64,000 bases of DNA from the NCBI GenBank assembly GCA_964437335.1, contig CAYTGL010000001.1:124001-188000 (forward strand), written 5' to 3'. The translations under genes were made by a program, and so were the position numbers. Each line of letters starts with the position of its first letter. Position 1 is the first letter of the stretch. The notes under the pieces were generated by a model. That model was not told where the DNA came from, did no database searches, and worked only from the letters and a program-made list of their open reading frames with translations. Below, piece by piece: positions 8,127 through 18,827 of the stretch. The DNA is from JAITWN01 sp964437335 (lineage in GTDB: Bacteria; Pseudomonadota; Gammaproteobacteria; SZUA-140).

Positions 8127-9281
8127 ATGACACATCGTTTCAAACTTACCGCGCTCGCGGCGGCGCTGGCCGTGTTCGCAGCGGCGCCGGCCCATGCGGA
8201 GAAGGTCGAGACCAAGGGCGGAATGAAGGTGACGTCCGATGATGGAAATTTCAGCTTCCAGCTGGGCGGTCGCGTGCACTTCGATGCCTACATCTTTGAT
8301 GAAGATCTCGTCCGTACTACCAGCACGACGGAGTTTCGCCGTACCCGCCTGACCCTGACCGGAAAACTCTATAACTGGGATTACAAGGTCGAGCAGGATT
8401 TTTCCGCCGGCACCACGACCGCAGGCTACCGCGATGTCTTCCTCGCGACCAAGGTACTCGGCGGCTCGATCATGTTCGGTCAGTTCAAGCCCTTCCGCTC
8501 GATGGAAGAGATGACGAGTTCGAACGAGATCACGATGATGGAGCGTCCGTTCGCGACCGCGACCGGCCTGTATAACGGCAGGCAGTTCCAGCAGGGCGTT
8601 GGTTACCGGACGAACGACGATAAGTGGACGGCAGGCATATCGGTCTTCAACCTGCGTGATGCCGCCGGTGTGCGCAACGAGGGCGTCGGTTTTGCCGGTC
8701 GCGCGACCTTCGCGCCGGTCCAGAGTGACAACAGCACGATCCACCTCGGGGCGTCCTACAGCTACGAGGACGCAAATCGTGCCACGCCTGCTGCTACGGC
8801 GGTCGCGAACTATGCCGGCCGGCGCGGCCCGTCGACGACGATTGCGACCCAGGGCTTGGGCCAGACAATCGATACGGCCGGCCTCGAGTTCGGCATGACG
8901 ATGGGACCGCTTTTCGTACAGGGCGAGTACGCGATGGCAACCTTCGGCCAGGTCGCCAGCTCAGCGGACGTGGACGTCAACACCTATTATCTGATGGGCA
9001 GCTGGATGCTGACCGGCGAGACGAAGCCGTATCATACATCGAACGGCGTCTTCCGTTCCATCAAGCCGAAGAGCGAATCGGGCGCGTGGGAATTAACGGC
9101 CCGCTACGACTATATCGAGAACAAGGATGTGACGAACTTGTCCGCGACATCGATGATCGTCGGCGTTAACTACTACATCAACCCGGCGATGCGATTCATG
9201 CTGAACTACACGATGGGTGAGGACGACACCAGCGGCGACAAGACCAACCAACTCGCGTTGCGCGGTCAGCTGGCCTTCTAA
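8127..9281 (+). CDS. Phosphate-selective porin, OprP/OprO family
   Basis: From ATG 8127 (GGGAGGA site 3-9 bases upstream) the product is 384 residues and begins with a clear signal peptide, MTHRFKLTALAAALAVFAAAPAHA. In-frame ATGs at 8016 and 8055 would bury the signal peptide, though 8055 also has a GGAGAG site. The mature part starts with the OprP-type segment SFQLGGRVHFDAYIFDED and FRRTRLTLTGKLYNWDYK, then beta-strand-like repeats, and ends ...LALRGQLAF with the terminal phenylalanine needed for outer-membrane insertion. The family forms trimeric anion channels for phosphate or polyphosphate. The Pho box upstream supports induction by phosphate starvation. Confidence 0.9.
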   Translation: MTHRFKLTALAAALAVFAAAPAHAEKVETKGGMKVTSDDGNFSFQLGGRVHFDAYIFDEDLVRTTSTTEFRRTRLTLTGKLYNWDYKVEQDFSAGTTTAGYRDVFLATKVLGGSIMFGQFKPFRSMEEMTSSNEITMMERPFATATGLYNGRQFQQGVGYRTNDDKWTAGISVFNLRDAAGVRNEGVGFAGRATFAPVQSDNSTIHLGASYSYEDANRATPAATAVANYAGRRGPSTTIATQGLGQTIDTAGLEFGMTMGPLFVQGEYAMATFGQVASSADVDVNTYYLMGSWMLTGETKPYHTSNGVFRSIKPKSESGAWELTARYDYIENKDVTNLSATSMIVGVNYYINPAMRFMLNYTMGEDDTSGDKTNQLALRGQLAF

Positions 9282-9305
9282 TTGCTGTAATATCATGAGT
9301 AGCGA

Positions 9306-9339
9306 CGGGGCGACAGCCAATGGCTGATCGCCCCGTTTT
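9306..9339 (+). terminator. Rho-independent terminator after the porin gene
   Basis: CGGGGCGA / TCGCCCCG stem with an inner AGCCA / TGGCT stem, followed by TTTT, starting 24 bases downstream of the porin stop codon. Confidence 0.85.
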
Positions 9340-9557
9340 GTCATGCGGCTGAGGCCGATCCCTACGATGCCGCGGTTCGTCCACATGGACGTCGAAATTC
9401 CGTCGTTCAACGCAGTGAACAGCGCTGTCATTGACAAGGCAGGACGTCGGTGTATGCTCGCGGTATCGGTGATCCTTAACACCGAACCTGCAGTAAAGGG
9501 AAGAGGGGCGGCGCCGGGTATTTCGCCGATCATGTTTGCCTGACTGGAGGACCAGGA

Positions 9558-9818
9558 ATGAAATCTGACCATGGTGTATTTCAAGAGGAAAGCCCGACTA
9601 CGAGGACTGGCGTGTCACAGAAGGAGACGTCGAGGTCGCGGAGTGCCGTAGCGACTGGAAACAAGGGCCGCGTCTCGATTTCCGCGGCCGAGCGGCGGCA
9701 GTTCATTGCCGAGGCTGCATATTACCGTGCCGAGGCGCGCGGGTTTGCGCCGAATGGCGAAATCGATGACTGGCTTGCAGCGGAGGAGGAGGTCGACCGC
9801 AGCCTGCTGCGCCACTGA
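9558..9818 (+). CDS. DUF2934 protein
   Basis: An 86-residue protein. Residues 48-80, SAAERRQFIAEAAYYRAEAR followed by GF and DDWLAAEEEVD, fit DUF2934 well. The N-terminal half is polar and rich in Ser, Thr, Arg and Lys. ATG 9558 follows CTGGAGGACCAGGA. It is a longer paralogue of the protein at 7257-7439, on the other side of the Pho-controlled porin. Function is unknown; a soluble stress-related role is only a guess. Confidence 0.75.
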   Translation: MKSDHGVFQEESPTTRTGVSQKETSRSRSAVATGNKGRVSISAAERRQFIAEAAYYRAEARGFAPNGEIDDWLAAEEEVDRSLLRH

Positions 9819-9856
9819 AACACGGGGGGTATCCCCGTGCATATAGATGTGCCGAG

Positions 9857-9882
9857 CTGCGGCGTGGGCTGCCACGCCGCAG
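9857..9882. repeat. Perfect 11-bp hairpin between DUF2934 and arsB
   Basis: The arms CTGCGGCGTGG (9857-9867) and CCACGCCGCAG (9872-9882) pair perfectly around a 4-base loop. There is no T-run, so it is not a canonical terminator. A smaller hairpin, CACGGGG / CCCCGTG, lies just upstream at 9821-9839. Possible roles are RNA stabilisation or a rho-type end for the DUF2934 transcript. Confidence 0.55.
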
Positions 9883-9985
9883 TGGGTGGTTGTCTGTAAT
9901 AACGGTATTTTAATAGCGTTGCGCGAATGTTTTACCCGATGCAACAAGCCTGAGTTTCTCGTCCATTTCCCGCCCGTAATATTTG

Positions 9986-11278
9986 ATGCTGCTTGCGGCA
10001 ATAACAATATTTGTGCTGACGATTGCCCTTGTCATCTGGCAGCCGAGAGGGCTCGGCGTCGGCTGGAGCGCGATGGCCGGGGCGCTGGTCGCGCTCGGCG
10101 CCGGGGTCATCGCCTGGTCGGACGTACCGATTGTCGTCGATATTGTCTGGAATGCGACATTCACCATCGTCTTCATCATCATTATTTCGCTGCTGCTCGA
10201 CGAGGCGGGGTTTTTCGAGTGGGCGGCACTGCATATCGCGCGCTGGGGGCGCGGCAGCGGCCTGCGCCTTTATGCTTTCGTGATCCTGCTCGGCGCGGCG
10301 GTCTCGGCAATATTCGCGAACGATGGCGCCGCGCTGATGCTGACGCCGATCGTGTTCGAGATGTTGAGAGCACTCGGCTTCGCGGCCGGCGCCGCATTCG
10401 CCTTCATCATCGCGGCCGGCTTCATCGCCGACACGGCGAGCCTGCCTCTGGTCATATCGAATCTGGTCAACATCGTCTCCGCGGATTTCTTCGGGATCGG
10501 CTTCATCGAATATGCCTCAGTCATGGTGGTCGTCAACCTGGTATCCGTCGCCGCGTCGCTCGCGGTCCTGCTGCTGATGTACCGCCGGCAGATCCCGCAG
10601 CATTATGACGCCGCGACGCTGCGCGAACCCTGGCAGGCGATCCGGGATCCGGCAGTGTTCAAGTCCGGTTGGGCCGTTCTGGCGCTGTTGCTGCTTGCAT
10701 TTCTCGCCATCGAGCCGATGGGCGTGCCGGTCTCGGTGATCGTCGGCGCCGGCGCGCTTATCCTCCTCGGCGTCGCTGCGCGAGGGCAGGTGATCGCGAC
10801 CCGGCGGGTGCTGCTCGATGCGCCGTGGCAGATCGTGATCTTCTCGATCGGGATGTACCTGGTCGTCTACGGTCTGCGCAACCAGGGCCTGACCGGTGAG
10901 ATCGCCGGCGCGCTCGACTGGCTCGCGCAATACGGCGTGACGGCGGCGGCGGTCGGCACCGGCTTCATTGCGGCCTTTCTGTCATCGGCGATGAACAACC
11001 TGCCGGCGGTCATGGTCGTTACGCTGTCTATCGATGAAGCGAACGTCAGCGGGCTGGTCAAGGAGACGATGATCTATGCGAACGTCATCGGGTCGGATCT
11101 GGGGCCCAAGCTCACGCCGATCGGCAGTCTCGCTACGCTGTTATGGTTGCACGTGCTCGCGCGCAAGGGGATGAAGATCAGCTGGGGTCAGTACCTGCGC
11201 ATCGGCCTGTTGATCGTGCCGCCGGTGCTGCTCGTCACGCTGCTGGCGCTTGCCGGCTGGTTGAGCGTGATCCGCTGA
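9986..11278 (+). CDS. arsB: Arsenite efflux pump ArsB
   Basis: 430 residues, the exact family length, with roughly a dozen membrane helices. FVLTIALVIWQPRGLGVGWS at the N-terminus, FANDGAALMLTPI, FIADTASLPLVISNLVNIVS and SDLGPKLTPIGSLATLLWLH are nearly identical in pattern to plasmid and chromosomal ArsB. It exports As(III) or Sb(III) across the inner membrane, alone or with ArsA. The TTG at 9983 is in frame, but ATG 9986 is the likely start; no good ribosome site is visible. No arsR, arsC or arsA is adjacent, so this is an orphan copy with no local regulator. Confidence 0.93.
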   Translation: MLLAAITIFVLTIALVIWQPRGLGVGWSAMAGALVALGAGVIAWSDVPIVVDIVWNATFTIVFIIIISLLLDEAGFFEWAALHIARWGRGSGLRLYAFVILLGAAVSAIFANDGAALMLTPIVFEMLRALGFAAGAAFAFIIAAGFIADTASLPLVISNLVNIVSADFFGIGFIEYASVMVVVNLVSVAASLAVLLLMYRRQIPQHYDAATLREPWQAIRDPAVFKSGWAVLALLLLAFLAIEPMGVPVSVIVGAGALILLGVAARGQVIATRRVLLDAPWQIVIFSIGMYLVVYGLRNQGLTGEIAGALDWLAQYGVTAAAVGTGFIAAFLSSAMNNLPAVMVVTLSIDEANVSGLVKETMIYANVIGSDLGPKLTPIGSLATLLWLHVLARKGMKISWGQYLRIGLLIVPPVLLVTLLALAGWLSVIR

Positions 11279-11307
11279 AGCGATTCGCAGATTCGATAGG
11301 TGAAGGT

Positions 11308-13272
<1,965 letters not shown>

Positions 13273-13339
13273 CACGAGCCCCGTCTGTCAGCCAGCCATG
13301 TCGGCTAACAGGTTACAAGGATCGGATTGGGGCAACAAG

Positions 13340-13945
13340 TCAGCCCTTGACCTGGCGCTCGCGAATCTCGTCCAGCGTCTTGCAGTCGATGCACAGCGTC
13401 GCGGTCGGACGCGCCTCGAGCCGGCGAATGCCGATCTCGATGCCGCAAGTCTCGCAATAGCCGTATTCGTTGTTATCCAGGTTATGCAGCGATTCATCGA
13501 TCTTCTTGATCAGCTTGCGCTCGCGATCGCGGGTGCGCAGCTCGAGCGCGAAGTCCGATTCCTGGCTGGCGCGGTCGTTCGGGTCCGGAAAGTTCGCGGC
13601 CTCGTCACGCATGTGATGCACGGTCCGCTCCATCTCCTCGATCAGCCTGACCTTCCAGGTTTCGAGGATATTGCGGAAATGCTCAACCTGTTTCGGCCCC
13701 ATGTAGGCCTCGCCCTTTTTTTCCTTGTAAGGTTCGATGCCGAGATAAGGCAGGTGAGTCGCGGCCGTCGCGGGTTGTGCGGGCGCCTTGTGGCTTGAGC
13801 GCGAAGGCGATTTCGGCGTGGCTGCGCGCGCATGTTTCGGCGCGGCCTTCATGGCCGGAGCCCGGGCCTTTTTCGGCGCCGCCTTCCTGGTGACAGCAGC
13901 CTTCTTTTTGGCGCTACTTGCGGGCTTCTTCTTTGCGACCGCCAT
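13340..13945 (-). CDS. dksA: RNA polymerase-binding transcription factor DksA with basic N-terminal tail
   Basis: 201 residues from ATG 13945, which has AGGAGA 8 bases upstream; longer in-frame starts lack such a site. Residues 65-201 are a full DksA: the coiled-coil tip DPNDRAS (Asp121, Asp124, Ala126) that enters the polymerase secondary channel, and a four-cysteine zinc finger (Cys164, Cys167, Cys185, Cys188). With ppGpp it tunes rRNA and amino-acid promoters. Residues 1-62 are an unusual Lys/Ala/Pro/Arg-rich extension with AKKKA and APKKARA repeats, like the tails of histone H1-like proteins. E. coli DksA lacks this tail, though extended forms are known elsewhere. Confidence 0.93.
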   Translation of the reverse strand: MAVAKKKPASSAKKKAAVTRKAAPKKARAPAMKAAPKHARAATPKSPSRSSHKAPAQPATAATHLPYLGIEPYKEKKGEAYMGPKQVEHFRNILETWKVRLIEEMERTVHHMRDEAANFPDPNDRASQESDFALELRTRDRERKLIKKIDESLHNLDNNEYGYCETCGIEIGIRRLEARPTATLCIDCKTLDEIRERQVKG

Positions 13946-14129
13946 CAAGCATTCTCCTGATATATGCAAAAACAAACGCGTATTTATACCAGAAAGGACC
14001 TTGAGGCTCAATTGCTTCCGCGGGAGGAAGACACAGAGACTGTATTTGCCGCGACAGGATGGGCGCAACACCGGGAAATGAGGTAAGATGTCAGCGGTGC
14101 TCATGTTAACATTCTGAATTACATAAATA

Positions 14130-14909
14130 ATGTCAAATATTACCGCCCTTTTATTCGATGTGGACGGTACCCTCGCGGATACCGAGCGTGACGGGCACCG
14201 GATCGCCTTCAACCGCGCCTTCGCCGCCGCCGGCCTCGACTGGGACTGGCCCGAGGATCTCTACGGCGAGTTGCTCGCGATCTCGGGTGGCCGGGAGCGT
14301 ATTCACCATTACCTGCGCCATCACGTCTATGCCGGCGGCTCGCCGCCGCAGGAGCTCACCGCGCGCGTCCCGGATATCCATGCGTCGAAGAACCGCTTTT
14401 ATTGGGACATGCTGCGCCAGGGCGAGATCGCGTTGCGTCCCGGCGTCGAGCGGCTGTTGCGCGAGGCGCGCGCCGCCGGTCTGCGACTCGCGATCGCGAC
14501 AACGACAACGCGTGAAAATGTTAGTGTCCTGCTTGCCCATACGCTCGGGCCGGAGGCACTGGACTGGTTCGAACTGATCGCGAGCGCGGATGAGATCGAG
14601 GACAAGAAGCCTTCGCCGGCGGTCTATCAATATGCCCTCGAACAGATGGCGCTTCGCCCGCAGGATTGCATCGCGTTCGAGGATTCCGAAAATGGTTATG
14701 CCGCAGCGCGTGCCGTCGGTCTCAGGACGATCATGACGCTGAATGCGTATACCCGCTCCGGCGACTATCGCGACGCCGAACTGGTGCTGAATCATCTCGG
14801 CGAACCGGATCAGTCTTTCGAAGTGCTGGGCGGTCGCGCCGCCGCGCAGGTGCCGGCCGGCGCACGTTGCCTCGACCTCGCCCTGCTGCGGCGACTCGCC
14901 GGGACGTGA
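14130..14909 (+). CDS. HAD-family phosphatase, CbbY-like
   Basis: 259 residues. The HAD motif I DVDGT is at residues 10-14 (nucleophile Asp10, acid/base Asp12), motif II is the TTTT region near residue 125, KKPSP supplies the motif III lysine, and FEDSENG gives motif IV. The helical cap between motifs I and II and the DTERDGHRIAFNRAF signature match CbbY, which removes the Rubisco inhibitor xylulose-1,5-bisphosphate in autotrophs. Related phosphoglycolate or beta-phosphoglucomutase-like enzymes cannot be excluded. The gene is divergent from dksA and ends 4 bases before the aminotransferase start. Confidence 0.82.
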   Translation: MSNITALLFDVDGTLADTERDGHRIAFNRAFAAAGLDWDWPEDLYGELLAISGGRERIHHYLRHHVYAGGSPPQELTARVPDIHASKNRFYWDMLRQGEIALRPGVERLLREARAAGLRLAIATTTTRENVSVLLAHTLGPEALDWFELIASADEIEDKKPSPAVYQYALEQMALRPQDCIAFEDSENGYAAARAVGLRTIMTLNAYTRSGDYRDAELVLNHLGEPDQSFEVLGGRAAAQVPAGARCLDLALLRRLAGT

Positions 14910-14913
14910 GGCA

Positions 14914-16122
14914 ATGAATGCCGGCGACGACCGCCTGCCCCGACACAAGTCGCGGGTCGCGCGGCGCATCGAATCGATCCGGCCGTTTCATGTCATGGAC
15001 GTACTGGCGCGGGCGCGGGCGCTGGAGCGGGCTGGCCGTTCGATCATCCATATGGAGATCGGCGAACCGGATTTCGCGACGCCCGAGCCGATTGTCGAGG
15101 CCGCGATCGCCGCGCTGCACGCCGGCAAGACGCACTACACCCCGGCGACCGGGCTGCCGGAGCTGCGCGAGGCGATTGCCGGATTTTACCGCGATCGCGA
15201 AGGCCTCGAGATCGCGCCAGAGCGCATCGTCGTCACGCCGGGCGCGTCCGGCGCGCTGCAACTGATCCTCGGCGTGCTGCTGAATCCGGGCGACGAGGTG
15301 TTGATGGCCGATCCGGGCTATCCCTGCAATCGCCACTTTGTCCGGCTGTTCGAGTCCGGCACCGTTGCGGTGCCGGTCGGGCCGGAAAGCGCGTATCAAC
15401 TGACCGCCGACGCGCTGGCGCGCAGCTGGACGCCGGCGACGACCGCGGTGATGCTCGCGTCGCCGTCGAATCCGACCGGCACCGTCATCGCCGTCGCCGA
15501 GCTGCGCCGCATCATCGCGCTGGCGCGTGAGCGCGAGGCAGCGTTGATCGTCGACGAGATCTATCAGAACCTGGTCTACGGCGATCGCGTCGCGTCGGCG
15601 CTCGCCGAGACCGACGGCGTGTTCGTCATCAACAGCTTCTCGAAATATTTCAACATGACCGGCTGGCGTCTCGGCTGGCTGGTTGCTCCGGCCGACTATA
15701 TGCCGCTGCTCGACCGCCTTGCGCAGAACATCTTTCTCGCGCCGTCGACGCCGGCGCAGTACGCGGCGCTCGCCGCATTCGATGATGAGACGCTCGCGAT
15801 TCTGGAGAGGCGCAGGGGGATTCTGCAGGAACGGCGCGACTTCCTGCTGCCCGCATTGCGTGCGCTCGGTTTCGACATCCCGCAGGCGCCGCAGGGGGCG
15901 TTTTATCTCTATGCCGATTGCACGCGCTTCACCGGCGACAGTTATGGTTTTGTGCTGGATCTGCTCGCGCGCGCCGGCGTCGCGCTCACGCCGGGTTGTG
16001 ATTTCGGGGAATTCCGCGCCGCGCAGCATGTGCGCTTCGCGTACACGACCTCGCTCGAACAGCTCGAAACCGGCGTCAAGCGCCTGCGCGTCTTTCTGCG
16101 CGGCCTCGAAGCTCAGAAGTAG
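14914..16122 (+). CDS. Class I/II pyridoxal-phosphate aminotransferase
   Basis: 402 residues, fold type I. SKYFNMTGWRLGW places the PLP-binding lysine at Lys244. SPSNPTGT (residues 183-190) and VDEIYQNL are the usual conserved segments. EIGEPDFATP near residue 50 fits the aspartate/alanine aminotransferase group. The closest functional guess is an alanine- or aspartate-type transaminase; specificity cannot be read from sequence. It starts 4 bases after the CbbY-like gene, so the two are probably cotranscribed. Its 3' end overlaps uppP by 10 bases in convergent orientation. Confidence 0.88.
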   Translation: MNAGDDRLPRHKSRVARRIESIRPFHVMDVLARARALERAGRSIIHMEIGEPDFATPEPIVEAAIAALHAGKTHYTPATGLPELREAIAGFYRDREGLEIAPERIVVTPGASGALQLILGVLLNPGDEVLMADPGYPCNRHFVRLFESGTVAVPVGPESAYQLTADALARSWTPATTAVMLASPSNPTGTVIAVAELRRIIALAREREAALIVDEIYQNLVYGDRVASALAETDGVFVINSFSKYFNMTGWRLGWLVAPADYMPLLDRLAQNIFLAPSTPAQYAALAAFDDETLAILERRRGILQERRDFLLPALRALGFDIPQAPQGAFYLYADCTRFTGDSYGFVLDLLARAGVALTPGCDFGEFRAAQHVRFAYTTSLEQLETGVKRLRVFLRGLEAQK

Positions 16123-16913
16123 AATATGGCCAGCAACACGACGCCGAGCAGCAGCCGGTAGAGGATGAACGGCAGCAGGCCGATTCTGCCGAGCAGTTCG
16201 ATGAAGAAGTGGATCGTCCAGTAGGCGACGATTCCGGAGATCAGCGCGCCGATCGCCAGATCCGTCCACGGCAGCGTCGTGCCGCCGTGTGCGACGTCGA
16301 CCGCCTGCCAGCCGCCGGCCAGTGCGATGACCGGTATCGACAGCAGGAACGAAAAACGCGCGGCCGCCTCGCGGGTGAGTCCCAGCATCAGGCCCGCCGT
16401 CATCGTGATACCGGAACGCGATACCCCCGGGACCAGCGCAAGGGCCTGGGCGCAGCCGATCAGCAGGAGATCGCGGATGCTCAGCGAATGTTCGTCGCGG
16501 TTGCGGCGGCTGCGGGCATCGACCCACCACAGCAGCAATCCGAAGCCGATCGTCGCCAGCGCGATCACCAGCGCCGAGCGCAGCTCGGTCTCGATGATGC
16601 CCTTGAACATCAGGCCGGCGAGTCCAACGGGGATCGTGCCGAGGATCACGCCCCAGGCCAGGCGGCTGTCCGCCGTGTGCCGGCGCCCTGTGATCGACCC
16701 GATCCAGTCGCGGGTCATCGTGACCAGTTCCTTGCGGAAGTAGGCGATGACCGCGGCCAGCGTGCCGACGTGGACGGCGACGTCGAACGCCAGCCCCTGG
16801 TCTTCCCAGCCGGCGATCGCGGGCAGCAGGATCAGGTGGGCGACACTCGAGATCGGGAGGAACTCGGTCAGCCCCTGGACAAATGCGAGGATGATGATAT
16901 GCCAGATATCCAT
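16113..16913 (-). CDS. uppP: Undecaprenyl-diphosphatase
   Basis: 266 residues and about eight membrane helices. EFLPISSVAHLIL near residue 17 and PGVSRSGITMTAGL near residue 160 are the two catalytic signature loops of the BacA/UppP family. The enzyme removes a phosphate from undecaprenyl diphosphate on the periplasmic side to recycle the lipid carrier for peptidoglycan synthesis; excess confers bacitracin tolerance. Start is ATG 16913. It is followed convergently by the aminotransferase gene. Confidence 0.96.
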   Translation of the reverse strand: MDIWHIIILAFVQGLTEFLPISSVAHLILLPAIAGWEDQGLAFDVAVHVGTLAAVIAYFRKELVTMTRDWIGSITGRRHTADSRLAWGVILGTIPVGLAGLMFKGIIETELRSALVIALATIGFGLLLWWVDARSRRNRDEHSLSIRDLLLIGCAQALALVPGVSRSGITMTAGLMLGLTREAAARFSFLLSIPVIALAGGWQAVDVAHGGTTLPWTDLAIGALISGIVAYWTIHFFIELLGRIGLLPFILYRLLLGVVLLAIFYF

Positions 16914-16949
16914 GGTTCGATTCAGTTGTGTTTGGAAGATGTGTTGCGC

Positions 16950-18275
16950 TTATCCACCAGGAAATTCCGTCATCCCACGTTCACCTCCGGCCGCCGGTTC
17001 GTGCGACAAGGCCCTGAGCGCCAGCAACGCGGCGCCATAGCAGGCCTGTTCGCTGCGCGGACGATCGAACGGCACCCCGAGCAGCGACTGCCGGATCGCG
17101 GTCCAGGCCGGGTTGCGCGCGCCGCCGCCGACCGTCAGCACCCGCGCCGGAGTCGGTGCGCCCAGCTCGGCGAGCCGGCGGTAACCGAGCGCCTCGATCG
17201 CCGCGATGCCTTCGAGCATACCTTGCAGAAAACGGGCATCGTCAGTAAGGCGTGGCGAGAGCCGTGGCGACAGCGCCGGGTCATTGTACGGGAAACGCTC
17301 GCCGGTTGCGCTGAGCGGGTAATAGTCGAGTCCGGTCGGCGTGGCCGGATCGAGTTGCGGCGTCAGCGCCTCGATCTGTTCGAGCGTGAAATATTCAAGC
17401 AGCACCGCGCCGCCGCTGTTCGAGGCGCCGCCGGCGAGCCACAGATCCCCGAGGCGATGACTGTAGATCCCGTATTGTGCGGAGAATACCGGTTGCGCGG
17501 ACAGTACCTTCAGTACCAGCGTCGATCCCAGTGAGGTGACCGCATCGCCGGGCGTTCGGGCGCCGGTCGCGAGGAAAGCCGCGACGCCGTCGGTCGTGCC
17601 GGCGACGATACGCAGGTCTTGCGGGTAGCCGAGCGATCGTATCGCCTCGTGGTGCAAGGTGCCGATCGTGTTGCCCGGCGTCGCGACTTCCGGCAACAGC
17701 GCCTGGTCGACGCCGAGGGCAGCTATCCATGCGGGCCAGCACCGGCGCACTGCGTCGTAACCGAGCTTGAGGCAGTTGTTCTCGTCGCTGATCCCGAAAC
17801 GACCGCTGAGCCGGCCGGCAATCCAGTCGGCCTGGTGCAGCGCATGGCGGGCATGCTGCGCCGCCGGCGATCGCAGAAGATACAGCAGTTTCGCGAGCGC
17901 CGAACCCGCGCCATGCACGGCGCAGTCGGGCGGGGCAATCGCCGCGATCGCCGCGGCCTCCCGGCCGGCGCGGGCATCGTTGTACATCAGGGCCGGCGCG
18001 AGGGGGCGGCCCTGAGCGTCCGCGAGCAGCAGCGTCGCCGAGGTCCCATCGACAGCCAGTGCGCCGATATCGGCGGGTGGCACTTTTACGGCGATTGCCA
18101 GCAGTACGCTGACTACGGCCTCCCACCACAGCTCGGGGGCCTGTTCGCTGCGCACTTCCTTCTTGCGCGGGACGGGTATGCAAACCGAGGCCTCGGCATG
18201 GATCGCGCCATCGGGGCCGATGACGACGCCGCGGCAGCCGCTGGTGCCGATATCAAGGCCGAGTGCGAGTTGCAA
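16950..18275 (-). CDS. FGGY-family carbohydrate kinase
   Basis: 441 residues, apparently starting with TTG (18275) and with no good ribosome site, so the start is uncertain. LGLDIGTSGCRGVVI at the N-terminus is the phosphate-1 ATP loop, DGTSATLLLAD and TTDGVAAFLATGA are mid-protein motifs, and LTVGGGARNPAW is the adenosine motif. The family phosphorylates sugars such as xylulose, ribulose or glycerol. The short size and the DIGTSGCR form are closest to the cyanobacterial/plant D-ribulose kinase group (recollection, not proof). It lies 36 bases upstream of uppP on the same strand. Confidence 0.75.
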   Translation of the reverse strand: MQLALGLDIGTSGCRGVVIGPDGAIHAEASVCIPVPRKKEVRSEQAPELWWEAVVSVLLAIAVKVPPADIGALAVDGTSATLLLADAQGRPLAPALMYNDARAGREAAAIAAIAPPDCAVHGAGSALAKLLYLLRSPAAQHARHALHQADWIAGRLSGRFGISDENNCLKLGYDAVRRCWPAWIAALGVDQALLPEVATPGNTIGTLHHEAIRSLGYPQDLRIVAGTTDGVAAFLATGARTPGDAVTSLGSTLVLKVLSAQPVFSAQYGIYSHRLGDLWLAGGASNSGGAVLLEYFTLEQIEALTPQLDPATPTGLDYYPLSATGERFPYNDPALSPRLSPRLTDDARFLQGMLEGIAAIEALGYRRLAELGAPTPARVLTVGGGARNPAWTAIRQSLLGVPFDRPRSEQACYGAALLALRALSHEPAAGGERGMTEFPGG

Positions 18276-18331
18276 AGGATGCCATGCGATGCGCGCTTCG
18301 GGGTAACCGACCGAAGGGATATATTCGCCGC

Positions 18332-18721
18332 TTATGGAAGCGTGACCGCTTCAGGCGCGACCCAGGTCTCGCTGCGATAGTCGGCGACGACCGTGGTGTA
18401 GATGCCGCCCCGGACCTTGAATTCCGCGGTGAGACGCATGTAACGGGGCTCGCAGGCGCGCGCCAGGTCATCGAGAATCTCGTTGGTCACGGCCTCGTGA
18501 AACGCGCCCTGATCGCGGTAGGACCATATGTAGAGCTTCAGGGATTTCAGCTCGATACAGCGGTCGGCCGGCACATAGTCGAGGTGCAGCATCGCGAAAT
18601 CCGGCTGTCCGGTCTTCGGGCAGAGGCAGGTGAATTCGGGGATCCGGATGCGGATCGTGTAGTCCCGACCGGGGGTCGGGTTGGCGAAGGTCTCCAGTTC
18701 CCTGCTTGGTTTGCTCGGCAT
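18332..18721 (-). CDS. queF: NADPH-dependent 7-cyano-7-deazaguanine reductase (short form)
   Basis: 129 residues, the unimodular QueF type. FTCLCPKTGQPD supplies the active-site Cys34 and Asp41. ELKSLKLYIWSYRDQGAFHE (from residue 57) is the NADPH-binding signature. QueF reduces preQ0 to preQ1 in queuosine synthesis. It is divergent from smc, with 106 bases between, and upstream of the FGGY kinase on the same strand. No other queuosine genes are present in this window. Confidence 0.95.
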   Translation of the reverse strand: MPSKPSRELETFANPTPGRDYTIRIRIPEFTCLCPKTGQPDFAMLHLDYVPADRCIELKSLKLYIWSYRDQGAFHEAVTNEILDDLARACEPRYMRLTAEFKVRGGIYTTVVADYRSETWVAPEAVTLP

Positions 18722-18827
18722 GTCGTGGCGGCGCTCATCTGGTCAATATAATACGACTCAATAACATATCAAATTCCAGGCCGATTATCTTGTCTGCCGC
18801 GGCGTTTTTCCTGTATCTTGGCGAGCC

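Noticed and set aside
9343..9543. 66-codon frame between the porin terminator and DUF2934 gene
   Set aside because: No ribosome site, no family, and it starts immediately after the terminator; probably chance.
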